In this document: piece after piece, positions 26,347-34,943 of the stretch
Layout of the letters: each line of letters starts with the position of its first letter
Numbering within the stretch: position 1 is the first letter of the stretch
NCBI GenBank assembly: GCA_021325375.1
Contig: JAJPHG010000005.1
Coordinates: forward strand, 1-38,140
DNA length: 38,140 nt
Origin: Alphaproteobacteria bacterium
GTDB taxonomy: Bacteria > Pseudomonadota > Alphaproteobacteria > Micropepsales > Micropepsaceae
Direction: 5' to 3'
Notes under the pieces: generated by a model
The model's input: the letters and a program-made list of their open reading frames with translations, nothing else
Told to the model about the DNA's origin: nothing
The model's database searches: none
Made by a program: the position numbers and the translations under genes

Positions 26347-26865
26347 ATGAAAGTTTTCCGGGCCGTGCTGGCCGCCTTGGTCGTTGCGGGCTTCGCGTCC
26401 GCCGCCCAGGCCGCGAACTCGGCGCTGAGCGCCGAGGCCAATACCGCCTATCTCCAGGCGAACGCCAAGAAGAAAGGCGTCGTCGTCCTGCCCAGCGGGC
26501 TCCAGTACAACATTCTCCATAACGGCTTCGGCAAGCGTCCCGGGATCACCGACCTCGTCACCGTCTACTACACCGGCTGGCTCATCAACGGCACGATGTT
26601 CGACGGCACGGAGGCCTCTCTGCCCGCCCAGTTCAAGGTCACCGACGTGATCCCGGGCTGGACGCAGGCGCTGCTCCTGATGCGCGAGGGGGATGTGTGG
26701 CATCTCGTCATCCCGCCCCATCTGGGTTACGGCGCGCGCGGCGCAGGGCAGGGCGCCATCCCGCCCAACCAGACGCTGGTCTTCGAGGTCACGCTCGTCG
26801 CGACGACGACGCCGAAGGAGCCCGACAAGAAGCCCGACACCTCGACCGGCAACAGCGAAGACTAG
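26347..26865 (+). CDS. exported FKBP-type peptidyl-prolyl isomerase
   Basis: This is a cis-trans prolyl isomerase that assists folding of exported proteins, 172 residues. The signal peptide ends near AAQA-AN at residue 22. A short spacer is followed by an FKBP domain at about 43-152: VTVYYTGWLINGTMFDGT, DVIPGWTQALLLMREGDVWHLVIPPHLGYGARG and IPPNQTLVFEVTLV. The C-terminal tail PKEPDKKPDTSTGNSED is polar. AAGGAG precedes the start. It lies 13 bases before the large glucan synthase gene and may be cotranscribed with it. Confidence 0.95.
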   Translation: MKVFRAVLAALVVAGFASAAQAANSALSAEANTAYLQANAKKKGVVVLPSGLQYNILHNGFGKRPGITDLVTVYYTGWLINGTMFDGTEASLPAQFKVTDVIPGWTQALLLMREGDVWHLVIPPHLGYGARGAGQGAIPPNQTLVFEVTLVATTTPKEPDKKPDTSTGNSED

Positions 26866-26878
26866 GCGGCCTGCGCCG

Positions 26879-29542
26879 ATGGAGCGGATGTTCGCGCGGT
26901 TCCGCCGTGTCCTGCCGAGGGGCGAGCGCGGCGGAACGTTGCGCATCGCCATCGCGCTCGTTCTCGTCGTCACCGCCAGCGCGCTGTTCTGGTCGAGCCG
27001 CGACTACGGCGTCATCGCGCCGGAGTGGGACGGGCAGGTGCGCGGCATCGCCTACAATCCGAGCCATATCTTCCGCGAGCGCGACGCCAAGGACATCCCG
27101 CCCGAGCAGATCGACCGCGACATGGCGCAGCTCGCCAAGATCACCGGCCACGTGCGCACCTATACGGTCGAGAACGGCATGGACAAGGTGCCCGAGATCG
27201 CCGCGCGCCACGGGCTGACCGTCTCGCTCGGCATCTGGATCGGGCCCGACCTCGAGCAGAACGAGAAGGACATCGCGCTCGGCATCAGGACGGCGCGCGC
27301 CAACCGCGATTCCATCGACCGCGTCTTCGTCGGCAACGAGGCGATCCTGTTCAGCTTCGTCACTCCCGACCAGCTCAACGCCTATATCCGGCGCGTGCGC
27401 GCCGCGCTGCCGGCGCGCATCAAGATCACCACCGCCGAGCCGTGGTCGACCTGGCTGCTGACGCCCGAGATCGGCAAGTATGTCGACGTCGTCTCGGTGC
27501 ACCTTCTGCCCTATTGGGAGGGCGCCAACGTCCACGGCTCGCTTGATTTCCTGCAGCGCGCCTATGCCGACGTCGAGCAGGAGTTCCCCGACAAGCCCGT
27601 CATCATCGGCGAGGCCGGCTGGCCGTCGGAAGGCCGCGCCAAGGGCGGCGCCGAGCCGTCGCTCGCCAACCAGGCCTATTTCGTGCGCGGCTTCGTGCAG
27701 CTCGCGATGGAGAAGGGCTACGACTATTACCTGGAAGAGGCCTACGACCAGCCGATCAAGATCAACAACGAGGGCGACGTTGGCGCCTATTGGGGCCTTT
27801 ACGACGCCAACGGCAACGCCAAGTTCAATTTCACCGGCCTGGTGCGCGCGTTCCCCGAATGGCGCACCTATGCACTGCTGGCGGCGGTCATCACGCTGAT
27901 CCTGGGGCTTCTGATCCTCGGGCGCATGCCGCGCGTGCGCCAGCCGGGCTATCTCGTCATGGGCGGATTGATCGCGGTGGTCTCGACGGGGCTGCTCGCG
28001 GTGATCGACGCCACGACGCTGGAATATATCGACCGCGGCGATCTCCTGATGATCTGCGCGATGGCGCCCTTGGTGCTGCTCGCCTGCGCGGTTATCCTGA
28101 CCGAGGGCGTGGAGCTGGCCGCGAGCCTGTGGCGCGTCGAGCGCCGGCACGTGCCGTCCGCCATCCCCGAAGTGGCGCCGCGCGTCTCGGTGCACGTGCC
28201 GTGCTTCAACGAGCCGCCGCAGATGGTGATCGAGACGCTCGATCACCTGGCGCGGCTCGACTACGACGATTTCGAGGTCATCGTCCTCGACAACAACACG
28301 CAGGACGAGGCGGTGTGGCGCCCGGTCGAGGCACATTGCGCGCGGCTGGGCCCGCGCTTCCGCTTCTTCCACATGGACGGCGTCAAGGGCTTCAAGGCGG
28401 GCGCGCTGAACGAGGCGCTGAAGCTCACCGATCCGCTGGCGCAATACATAGCCGTCATCGACAGCGACTACCAGGTCGAGCCGTGGTGGCTGCGCCGCAC
28501 GCTGCCGCTCTTCGCCGATCCGGGCATCGCGGTGGTGCAGGGCCCGCAGGACTATCGCGACGCGCGCGCCAGCCTGTTCAAGGCGATGGCCTATGAGGAA
28601 TATCGCGGCTTCTTCCATATCGGCATGATCGAGCGCAACGAGCACAACGCGATCATCCAGCACGGCACGATGACGATCGTGCGCAAGCGCGCTCTTCAGG
28701 AAGTGGACGGCTGGAGCACGTGGTGCATCACCGAGGACACCGAGCTGGGGCTGAAGCTCTTCGAGGCCGGCCATGGCGCGGCCTATGTGGCGCAGAGCAT
28801 GGGCAGCGGGCTGATCCCGGATTCACTCGAGGCGTTCCAGTCGCAGCGCTACCGCTGGGTCTATGGCGCGATGCAGATCATGAAACGCCACGCGGGCGCG
28901 ATCTTCCTCGGACGCACGCGGCTCAGTTGGGCGCAGCGCTATCAGTTCCTCTCGGGCTGGCTGCCGTGGATCTCCGACGCGCTCGGCATGATGGTGACGT
29001 TCATCGCGCTCGGCTGGACGGCGGCGATGTATTTCTCGCCCGAGCACGTCTATCCGCCGATGCCGGCGCTGTCGGTCGCGGCGCTGGCGCTGTTCTGCGC
29101 CAAGACCATCAAGACCTTCCTGCTCTATCCGCCCAAGGTGCGTTCCGGATTCAGAGGTGCGCTGATGGCCTCGGTCGCGGGGCTGGCGCTGACGCACTCG
29201 GTCGCCAAGGCCGTGATCGCGGGGCTGTTCACCTCGGGCAAGCCGTTCCTGCGCACGCCCAAATGCGAGGATCCGGCGCTGCTCAGCCAGGCGCTGCGCG
29301 TGGTGTGGCAGGAGACGACGCTGTTCGTGCTCTGCGTCGCCGCGGTCGTCTCGGTCGCAATCGTCCACGGCTTCGACGAGCCGCCCGCGCTTTTGTGGAT
29401 GGTGATGCTCGCGGTGCAGAGCGTGCCCTATGCCGCGACCGTAGTGACCGCCGCGCTCAGCGCTGCCTCCAACGCGGTGCGCGCCGCTCCACCCGTAAGC
29501 ACGGATGCACCGGTGCCACCTGCACTGAAAGAAGCGGCGTGA
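26879..29542 (+). CDS. membrane GH17-GT2 fusion, NdvB-like beta-glucan synthase
   Basis: This 887-residue fusion probably makes and remodels a beta-1,3-type periplasmic glucan. A membrane helix at about 22-42 is followed by a GH17-like domain to about 330 with candidate catalytic Glu154 (FVGNEAIL) and Glu245 (IIGEAGWPS). Membrane helices at about 340-425 follow. Then comes a GT2 domain with VPCFNEPPQMV, the metal motif DSDY, the TEDTELG box and the QxxRW motif Q656-W660. More membrane helices end the protein. The layout matches Pseudomonas aeruginosa NdvB, whose cyclic glucans bind aminoglycosides in biofilms. The product here is inferred. Confidence 0.9.
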   Translation: MERMFARFRRVLPRGERGGTLRIAIALVLVVTASALFWSSRDYGVIAPEWDGQVRGIAYNPSHIFRERDAKDIPPEQIDRDMAQLAKITGHVRTYTVENGMDKVPEIAARHGLTVSLGIWIGPDLEQNEKDIALGIRTARANRDSIDRVFVGNEAILFSFVTPDQLNAYIRRVRAALPARIKITTAEPWSTWLLTPEIGKYVDVVSVHLLPYWEGANVHGSLDFLQRAYADVEQEFPDKPVIIGEAGWPSEGRAKGGAEPSLANQAYFVRGFVQLAMEKGYDYYLEEAYDQPIKINNEGDVGAYWGLYDANGNAKFNFTGLVRAFPEWRTYALLAAVITLILGLLILGRMPRVRQPGYLVMGGLIAVVSTGLLAVIDATTLEYIDRGDLLMICAMAPLVLLACAVILTEGVELAASLWRVERRHVPSAIPEVAPRVSVHVPCFNEPPQMVIETLDHLARLDYDDFEVIVLDNNTQDEAVWRPVEAHCARLGPRFRFFHMDGVKGFKAGALNEALKLTDPLAQYIAVIDSDYQVEPWWLRRTLPLFADPGIAVVQGPQDYRDARASLFKAMAYEEYRGFFHIGMIERNEHNAIIQHGTMTIVRKRALQEVDGWSTWCITEDTELGLKLFEAGHGAAYVAQSMGSGLIPDSLEAFQSQRYRWVYGAMQIMKRHAGAIFLGRTRLSWAQRYQFLSGWLPWISDALGMMVTFIALGWTAAMYFSPEHVYPPMPALSVAALALFCAKTIKTFLLYPPKVRSGFRGALMASVAGLALTHSVAKAVIAGLFTSGKPFLRTPKCEDPALLSQALRVVWQETTLFVLCVAAVVSVAIVHGFDEPPALLWMVMLAVQSVPYAATVVTAALSAASNAVRAAPPVSTDAPVPPALKEAA

Positions 29543-29547
29543 ATCTT

Positions 29548-29645
29548 ACCTCCCCCTTGTGGGGAGGTCGAAAAATCCGAAGGATTTTTCGGGTGGGAGG
29601 AGCGGTGCGGGACGACGGCCCCCGACCTCCCCACAAGGGGGAGGT
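29548..29645. repeat. palindromic intergenic element, copy 3
   Basis: The arms at 29548-29570 and 29623-29645 are 23-base perfect inverted copies and identical to those at 18952-19076. The inner hairpin here is cgaaaaatcc-gaa-ggatttttcg, a compensated double change from the aatgc version, so the stem is kept. It lies between the converging glucan synthase and FAD-oxidase genes. Confidence 0.88.
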
Positions 29646-30970
29646 TAAATAACCTTCCCCGGATTGAGGATGTTCTTCGGGTCCAGCGCGTGCTTGAGCG
29701 TGCGCATCACTTCGATCTCGGCGGCGCTCTTGTAGCGCAGCAGCTCCTCGCGCTTCATCACGCCGATGCCATGCTCGGCGCTCATCGAGCCGCCGAAGCG
29801 GTAGACCGTGTCGTGCACGATGCGCGCGACGTCGGCGCGCCGCGACGTGTCCGGGACGTTGAAATTGAAATGCAGATTGCCGTCGCCGACATGGCCGAAC
29901 GTCACGGGCCGCGCCTGCGGCACCGCCGCAAGCACCGCCGCGGTCGCTTCCGCGATGAAGGCCGGGATCGCGGCTATGGGCACCGAGACATCGTGCTTGA
30001 GCGACGGGCCTTCCAGCTTCTGCTCTTCGGACAGGCTGTCGCGCAGGTGCCAGAGCGCGGCACGCTGCGTCTGCGTCTGCGCGATCACCGCTTCGGCGTC
30101 GCCGAGCGCGTCCTCGAACGGCGGCCCTTCGACGAGCGCGTACCACGGCGCGGGCGCGCGCAACGGATCGACCGAGTCGGTATGCTTGAGCACCAGATCG
30201 ATGCCGACGCGCGGGATCAGCTCGAAGGCGGTGAGGAGCCCGCCCGTCGCCGTCTGCAGATGCGCGAGCAGGGCGATGGCCGCATCGGGATCGGCGAGCG
30301 GGATCAGCGCCGTCGTCGTCTGCCTCGGCCGCGGATAGAGCTTCAGCGCCGCGGCGGTGATGACGCCCAGCGTGCCCTCGGCGCCGATGAAGAGCTGCTT
30401 GAGGTCGTAGCCCGTATTGTCCTTGCGCAGCGTGCGCAGCAGGTCGAGCACGCGCCCGTCCGCGAGGACGACCTCGAGACCGAGCACCAGATCGCGCGCC
30501 ATGCCGTAGCGCAGCACGTTCACGCCGCCCGCATTCGTCGACAGGTTCCCGCCGATGGTGCAGGAACCCTCCGCCGCGAGGCTGAGCGGGAACAGCAGGC
30601 CGGCTTCCTCCGCCGCACTCTGCACGTTGTGGAGCACGACGCCCGCCTCGGCGACGACATGCCCGCCGTCCTTGTCGAGCGCGCGGATGCGGTTCAGGCG
30701 CTGCGTGCTGAGCAGCACCTCGCCGTCGAACGGGATCTGGCCGCCGACAAGGCCGGTGTTGCCGCCTTGCGGGACGACCGCGGTGCCGGTCTCGTTGCAG
30801 ATCGCGAGCACGCGCGAAACCTCTGCCGTCGTGGCGGGCATGACGAGGAGCGACGCGCGCCCGTGATACGTGCCGCGCCATTCCTCGAGCAGCGGCGCGA
30901 TGTAGCGCGGATCCTCGCTGAAGCCTTTCGGCCCGACCGCCTGTTTGAGGCGCGAGAGCGCGTCGCTCAT
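29645..30970 (-). CDS. FAD-binding oxidoreductase, GlcD / D-2-hydroxy acid dehydrogenase type
   Basis: This is a VAO/PCMH-fold flavoprotein of 441 residues that likely oxidises a D-2-hydroxy acid such as glycolate, D-lactate or D-2-hydroxyglutarate. The FAD-binding motif PQGGNTGLVGGQIP is near residue 68, with CTIGGNLSTNAGG and FIGAEGTLGVIT after it. The C-terminal catalytic box is VTFGHVGDGNLHFNF, then SAEHGIGVMKREEL. The protein ends DPKNILNPGKVI, typical of the family. Its start overlaps the stop of the upstream tsaC gene by 4 bases. The true substrate is not determined. Confidence 0.93.
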   Translation of the reverse strand: MSDALSRLKQAVGPKGFSEDPRYIAPLLEEWRGTYHGRASLLVMPATTAEVSRVLAICNETGTAVVPQGGNTGLVGGQIPFDGEVLLSTQRLNRIRALDKDGGHVVAEAGVVLHNVQSAAEEAGLLFPLSLAAEGSCTIGGNLSTNAGGVNVLRYGMARDLVLGLEVVLADGRVLDLLRTLRKDNTGYDLKQLFIGAEGTLGVITAAALKLYPRPRQTTTALIPLADPDAAIALLAHLQTATGGLLTAFELIPRVGIDLVLKHTDSVDPLRAPAPWYALVEGPPFEDALGDAEAVIAQTQTQRAALWHLRDSLSEEQKLEGPSLKHDVSVPIAAIPAFIAEATAAVLAAVPQARPVTFGHVGDGNLHFNFNVPDTSRRADVARIVHDTVYRFGGSMSAEHGIGVMKREELLRYKSAAEIEVMRTLKHALDPKNILNPGKVI

Positions 30971-31914
30971 GGGCGCGGCGCCGCGGCGCGCCGCAGCCTG
31001 TCGTTGATCGCCTCGCCGAGACCGTGCTCGGGGACCGGCATCACGGCGATGCGTGCGGCACCCGAAGCGTCGAGCCTGCGCAGCATCGCGAAAAGATTGG
31101 CCGCGGCTTCCTTCAGATCGCCCGTGGGACTCAAATTCATCGCGCCCGGCGCCGCGCCGAAAGAAAGCAGCGCTTCGCCGGGCTCGGGCTCGCCCGCGTC
31201 CAGGCGAAGCGATGCGCGCGGCGCGTAGTGGCTTTCGAGCTGGCCGGGCGCGATGATCGCGGCATTCGACGGCGCGGCGAGCGGGCCGGCGGTCTTCTCG
31301 ATCTCTTCGCGCGCCACCGCGCCCGGGCGCAGCAGTACGGGCCTGCCGTCCTCGAAGCCGATCACGGTGGATTCGATGCCGAGCCGCGACGGGCCGCCGT
31401 CGAGGATCAGGTCGACCGCGTCTGTCAATTCCTCCGCGACATGTGCCGCCGTCGTCGGACTGACGCGGCCCGATGCGTTGGCGCTCGGCGCGGCGATGGG
31501 CCTGCCCGTCTGCGCGATCAACTGCCGCGCCAGCGCATGCGACGGCGCGCGCAACGCCACGGTGTCCAGCCCGGCGCTCACCAGAAGCGACAGCGCGCTG
31601 TCCGCGCGGCGCGGCAGCACCAGCGTCAACGCGCCGGGCCAGAACGCGTCGGCGAGCGCGCGCGCTTCGGGCGAAAACTCGGCGAATGTTTCCGCCTGCG
31701 CCCGATCCTGCACATGCACGATCAGCGGATTGAAGCGCGGCCGGCGCTTGGCGGCGAAGATGCCGGCCACCGCCTCGCCATTCGTGGCATCCGCGCCCAG
31801 CCCATAGACGGTCTCGGTCGGAAACGCGACCAGCCCGCCCCGGCGCAGGATCGCGGCGGCGGCCGCGACCGAAGCCGCGTCCGCCCTGCGTAGGTTGAAG
31901 AGGGTTACGCTCAT
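30967..31914 (-). CDS. tsaC: L-threonylcarbamoyladenylate synthase (Sua5 type)
   Basis: This enzyme makes threonylcarbamoyl-AMP for the essential t6A37 modification of tRNAs reading ANN codons. It has the YrdC domain (GGLVAFPTETVYGLGADA, KRRPRFNPLIVHV, RPIAAPSANASGRVSPT, DGGPSRLGIESTV) and the extra C-terminal Sua5 domain to residue 315, which single-domain TsaC lacks. ATG 31914 is taken as the start; an in-frame TTG at 31920 is possible, and neither has a strong ribosome binding site. It overlaps the flavoprotein gene by 4 bases. Confidence 0.95.
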   Translation of the reverse strand: MSVTLFNLRRADAASVAAAAAILRRGGLVAFPTETVYGLGADATNGEAVAGIFAAKRRPRFNPLIVHVQDRAQAETFAEFSPEARALADAFWPGALTLVLPRRADSALSLLVSAGLDTVALRAPSHALARQLIAQTGRPIAAPSANASGRVSPTTAAHVAEELTDAVDLILDGGPSRLGIESTVIGFEDGRPVLLRPGAVAREEIEKTAGPLAAPSNAAIIAPGQLESHYAPRASLRLDAGEPEPGEALLSFGAAPGAMNLSPTGDLKEAAANLFAMLRRLDASGAARIAVMPVPEHGLGEAINDRLRRAAAPRP

Positions 31915-31922
31915 TCCCAATA

Positions 31923-32474
31923 TTACGATTTCGTCGCCGTCAGGTCGATCTTGATGGTTACCTGATAGGCCACCGGCGCGGGCTTGGAGAAATCGCCGCC
32001 CTGGCCGACGCCGAAATCCATGCGCGAGACCGTCGTGCTGCCCGTCATATGCGCGCTGTTGCCGGCGATGACGAGGGTGAAGGGCAGGGTCACGGGCTTG
32101 GCGACGCCGCGGATGGTGAGCCTGCCTTGCGCGACGTAATCGTTGCCGCTCTTGTGCGCGATGCTCGTGGTCTGGAAACGCGCGGTGGCGAATTGCGCGG
32201 TCTGGAAGCCTTGCGCGCCCTTGACGCCGTCGTCGGTTTCGGCGTCGCCGGAGGTCTCGCTGGCGATGTCAATGGTCACGTCGGCCTTGGAATGGGCGAG
32301 GTCGTTCGGGTCGAAATCGATGTTCGCCTTCCACGATCCGAACGTCGCGTTGTAGGGCTGGCCCGACCAGCTGACCGTGAAGCCGAGCTTGCTCTTGCCC
32401 GCGTCCACGTTCCAATGCGCGGCCGAAGCCGGGGTGGCGGCGAGCAGGGCCGCGAGAGCGAGCGCGTGTCTCAT
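31923..32474 (-). CDS. exported YceI family protein (1)
   Basis: This is a 183-residue YceI-fold lipocalin-like protein that binds polyisoprenoid or similar lipids in the periplasm. The signal peptide ends near ASA-AHW at about residue 19. Core strands include KLGFTVSWSGQPYNATFGSWKA, GRLTIRGVAKPVTLPF and VSRMDFGVGQG. Its start overlaps the cytochrome b561 stop by 4 bases, and a second yceI gene lies on the other side of that cytochrome. This combination suggests a membrane redox unit using a quinone-like lipid. Confidence 0.92.
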   Translation of the reverse strand: MRHALALAALLAATPASAAHWNVDAGKSKLGFTVSWSGQPYNATFGSWKANIDFDPNDLAHSKADVTIDIASETSGDAETDDGVKGAQGFQTAQFATARFQTTSIAHKSGNDYVAQGRLTIRGVAKPVTLPFTLVIAGNSAHMTGSTTVSRMDFGVGQGGDFSKPAPVAYQVTIKIDLTATKS

Positions 32475-33058
32475 GCGGACCCCGGCAGCATCTGTTTCAT
32501 CACATCGTCGCGGCGGATGAACTGGTGATAGAGCGCGCCCGCGACATGCAGCGGTATGAGCACGATCGCCGACCAGGCGAGCGCCGCGTGGATGTTCTCC
32601 CACTGCTCATGCGCGGCGACACGGGCATGCACGTCCATCCCGTTGAAGAACGGCAGGTTCGGCCAGTCGAAGAGGAAGAAGTACGGCGTCGCGATGCCGA
32701 GCCGGGAGGCGGACGCCATGGTCCAGCCCGACAGCGGGATCGCGAGGATCAGCACGTAGAGGATGAACTGCGTCGCGCGCGCCAGGAATTTGAGGCCCGC
32801 ATTCATCGTCGCAGGCAGCGGGGGCACGGGATTGATCAGCCGCCACAACACGCGCAGCACGCTCAAGCTCAGCACGGTGAGCCCGATCGATTTGTGGATC
32901 TGCCACTGCGCGAACAGGTTCGGATTGGCGCTCGCGCCGCCATGGAGGTCCGGAAGAAAGAGCCCCAGGCAGATGTTGATGATGATGAGGAGGGCGATCG
33001 TCCAATGCAGGAACATCGCGACGCTGCCGTAATGCGTCGCGGAATTTCGTATCGCCAT
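32471..33058 (-). CDS. cybB: cytochrome b561
   Basis: This is a four-helix di-heme b cytochrome of 195 residues in the inner membrane that can pass electrons to or from quinone. Likely heme histidines are His18 (MFLHWTIALL), His55 (QWQIHKSIGL), the pair in HEQWENIHAALAW, and the last helix PLHVAGALYHQF. It overlaps the downstream yceI by 4 bases and follows the upstream yceI after 3 bases, so all three form one operon. The electron partner is not evident. Confidence 0.93.
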   Translation of the reverse strand: MAIRNSATHYGSVAMFLHWTIALLIIINICLGLFLPDLHGGASANPNLFAQWQIHKSIGLTVLSLSVLRVLWRLINPVPPLPATMNAGLKFLARATQFILYVLILAIPLSGWTMASASRLGIATPYFFLFDWPNLPFFNGMDVHARVAAHEQWENIHAALAWSAIVLIPLHVAGALYHQFIRRDDVMKQMLPGSA

Positions 33059-33061
33059 CTC

Positions 33062-33667
33062 TCAATCTTTCTTGTGCTGGAACATCGCCTCGATGGTGAG
33101 CTTGACCTCGTCGCCGACGATGCCCTCCCACACCATGCCGGTGATGCCGAAATCGGTGCGCTTGACCGTGGCCGTCGCCCGGAAGCCGATGTCGTCGGCG
33201 TTCAAGAACGGATCGGCCGTGACGCCGCCAAAGGTCACGTCGAGCGTCACCGGCTTGGTCACGCCGTGCAGCGTGAGGTCGCCGGTGATCGTGCCGGTGC
33301 TGGGGCCGGTGCGCGTGACGGAAGTCGACTTGAAGGTCGCGGTCGGAAACGCGCTCGCGTTGAACACGCCCGTGCCCATCAATTCGCCGATCAGCTCGTG
33401 GCTCGGCAGGTCGATGCTCGTCATGTCGATGGTGATGTTGACGGAGCTTTTCTCCGGCGCGCCGGAATTGAAGCTCAGCGAGCCCGACAGCTTGTCGAAG
33501 CGGCCATAGTAATCGGTGATGCCCAGATGCGGGATCGCGAACAGCACCTGGCTGTGGCGCGTCTCCAGCGAATAGGAGCCGGTGGGCGCCTGTTTGGGAT
33601 CGCTCGATCCCGCCAGCGCGGGTCCGGTGAGCGCCAGAAGCGCGAGTGCGGCGACGATTTTACGCAT
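33062..33667 (-). CDS. exported YceI family protein (2)
   Basis: This 201-residue YceI-fold protein has a signal peptide ending near ALA-GS at residue 19. Core strands are YSLETRHSQVLFAIPHLGITDYYGRFD, GDLTLHGVTKPVTLDVTF and VKRTDFGITGM. It is clearly a different paralogue from the one at 31923. It is first in the yceI-b561-yceI operon and ends three bases before the cytochrome gene. The ligand is unknown. Confidence 0.93.
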   Translation of the reverse strand: MRKIVAALALLALTGPALAGSSDPKQAPTGSYSLETRHSQVLFAIPHLGITDYYGRFDKLSGSLSFNSGAPEKSSVNITIDMTSIDLPSHELIGELMGTGVFNASAFPTATFKSTSVTRTGPSTGTITGDLTLHGVTKPVTLDVTFGGVTADPFLNADDIGFRATATVKRTDFGITGMVWEGIVGDEVKLTIEAMFQHKKD

Positions 33668-33805
33668 GACACCTCCGATATGGGAGCGGGAAGCCTAGCC
33701 CAATCGCGGCGGAAATACCGCCCCGTCGCGACCAAATTGTGGCCGCTTGACGCGTGCGAGACGCATTTACATAGTCACGCCATCGCATTTCCGAAAGGCG
33801 CAAGA

Positions 33806-34861
33806 GTGAGTGACACAGAGGTCCGGGCACGGCCGGGCCGCAATCTCGACTATCCGTATCAAACCCGGCCCGAGCTCGGCGAGTCCATCGAGGTCGTGCC
33901 GGGCGTGCATTGGGTGCGCATGCGCCTTCCGATGCAGCTCAACCACATCAATCTGTGGGTATTGGAGGACGGCGACGGCTGGACGGTGGTCGACAGCGGC
34001 ATCCGCAATTCCGAGACCGTGGAGGCGTGGGAGAAGCTCTTCGCCGGGCCCATGGGCGGCCGCCCGGTCAAGCGCGTGATCGTCACCCATCTCCATCCCG
34101 ATCATATCGGGCTTGCGGGCTGGCTCACGCGCAAGTTCGACGTCGAGCTGTGGATCACGCGCACCGAGTTCCTGCTCTGTCGCAACCTCGTCGCCGACAC
34201 CGGGCATGAGGCGCCGCGCGAGGGCGTGCGCTTCTACCGCGCCGCGGGTTTCACCGAGGAGCTCTTGGAGAACTACCGCGCGCGCTTCGGCGGCTTCGGC
34301 CACGGCGTCTACAAGCTGCCCAATTCGTTCCGCCGCATCCGCGAGGGCGACGCGATCGAGATCGGCGGGCGCAGCTGGCGCGTCGTCGTCGGCAACGGCC
34401 ATTCGCCGGAGCACGCCTGCCTGTGGTGTCCGGAAGCGAACGTGATGATCTCCGGCGACCAGATCCTGCCGCGCATCTCCTCCAACGTCTCGGTGCATCC
34501 GACCGAGCCCGAGGCCAATCCGCTGCAGGACTGGCTCGACAGCTGCGCGCGGCTGAAATCGATCCTGCCCGCGGACGTGCTCGTGCTACCGGCGCACAAC
34601 GAGCCGTTCCGCGGCGCGCCGCTCAGGCTCCAGGAGCTGATCGACGACCACGAGGAGAACATGGAGAAGCTGGTCGCGCTCTGCGCCGAGCCGAAGCGCG
34701 CGGTCGACGTGTTCCCGGCGCTGTTCCGCTCGCGCATCACCACCGGCGTCTACGGCATGGCGACGGGCGAGAGCATCGCGCATCTGAATTGTCTGCGGTT
34801 CCGGGGACGGATGCGACGGAGCCCGGATGCCGAAGCGGTGGAGTGGTATCGAAGTGAGTAG
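33806..34861 (+). CDS. MBL-fold metallohydrolase
   Basis: This is a metallo-beta-lactamase-fold hydrolase of 351 residues. The dinuclear metal motif THLHPDHIG is near residue 94. Further ligands are likely in GNGHSPEHAC, SGDQILP and PAHNEPFRG. The C-terminal part resembles the winged-helix tail of the LACTB2 group. The start is GTG 33806, chosen because GAAAGG lies about 7 nt upstream; the frame stays open far upstream only as a shadow of the YceI/b561 genes. Thiolester or RNA substrates are possible. It precedes an SDR gene. Confidence 0.88.
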   Translation: MSDTEVRARPGRNLDYPYQTRPELGESIEVVPGVHWVRMRLPMQLNHINLWVLEDGDGWTVVDSGIRNSETVEAWEKLFAGPMGGRPVKRVIVTHLHPDHIGLAGWLTRKFDVELWITRTEFLLCRNLVADTGHEAPREGVRFYRAAGFTEELLENYRARFGGFGHGVYKLPNSFRRIREGDAIEIGGRSWRVVVGNGHSPEHACLWCPEANVMISGDQILPRISSNVSVHPTEPEANPLQDWLDSCARLKSILPADVLVLPAHNEPFRGAPLRLQELIDDHEENMEKLVALCAEPKRAVDVFPALFRSRITTGVYGMATGESIAHLNCLRFRGRMRRSPDAEAVEWYRSE

Positions 34862-34931
34862 CGAATGGCGAATAGCGAATAGCGAATGAAGTCCCTATTC
34901 GCTACTCGCTACTCGCTACTCGCCATTCGCC
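34856..34931. repeat. inverted tandem heptamer array
   Basis: Tandem 7-base units of the form gcgaata (about 34861-34887) are followed by the complementary type tattcgc/tactcgc (about 34897-34930). The two halves are near-complementary but differ by one unit and by a/g changes. The MBL stop TAG lies at its left edge. It could fold into a long hairpin and act as a terminator or stabiliser before the SDR gene. Confidence 0.75.
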
Positions 34932-34943
34932 AAGGAGCTATAC

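Noticed and set aside
26789..28774. Minus-strand 661-codon frame opposite the GH17-GT2 gene
   Set aside because: Low-complexity shadow; the plus-strand frame has catalytic motifs in order.
15459..29645. CRISPR array suggested by repeated palindromes
   Set aside because: Repeats are isolated, inverted, kilobases apart and lack regular spacers or cas genes.
32525..33805. Plus-strand frame leading into the MBL gene (778 codons in all)
   Set aside because: It is antisense to cytochrome b561 and YceI. The MBL start GTG 33806 has its own ribosome site.
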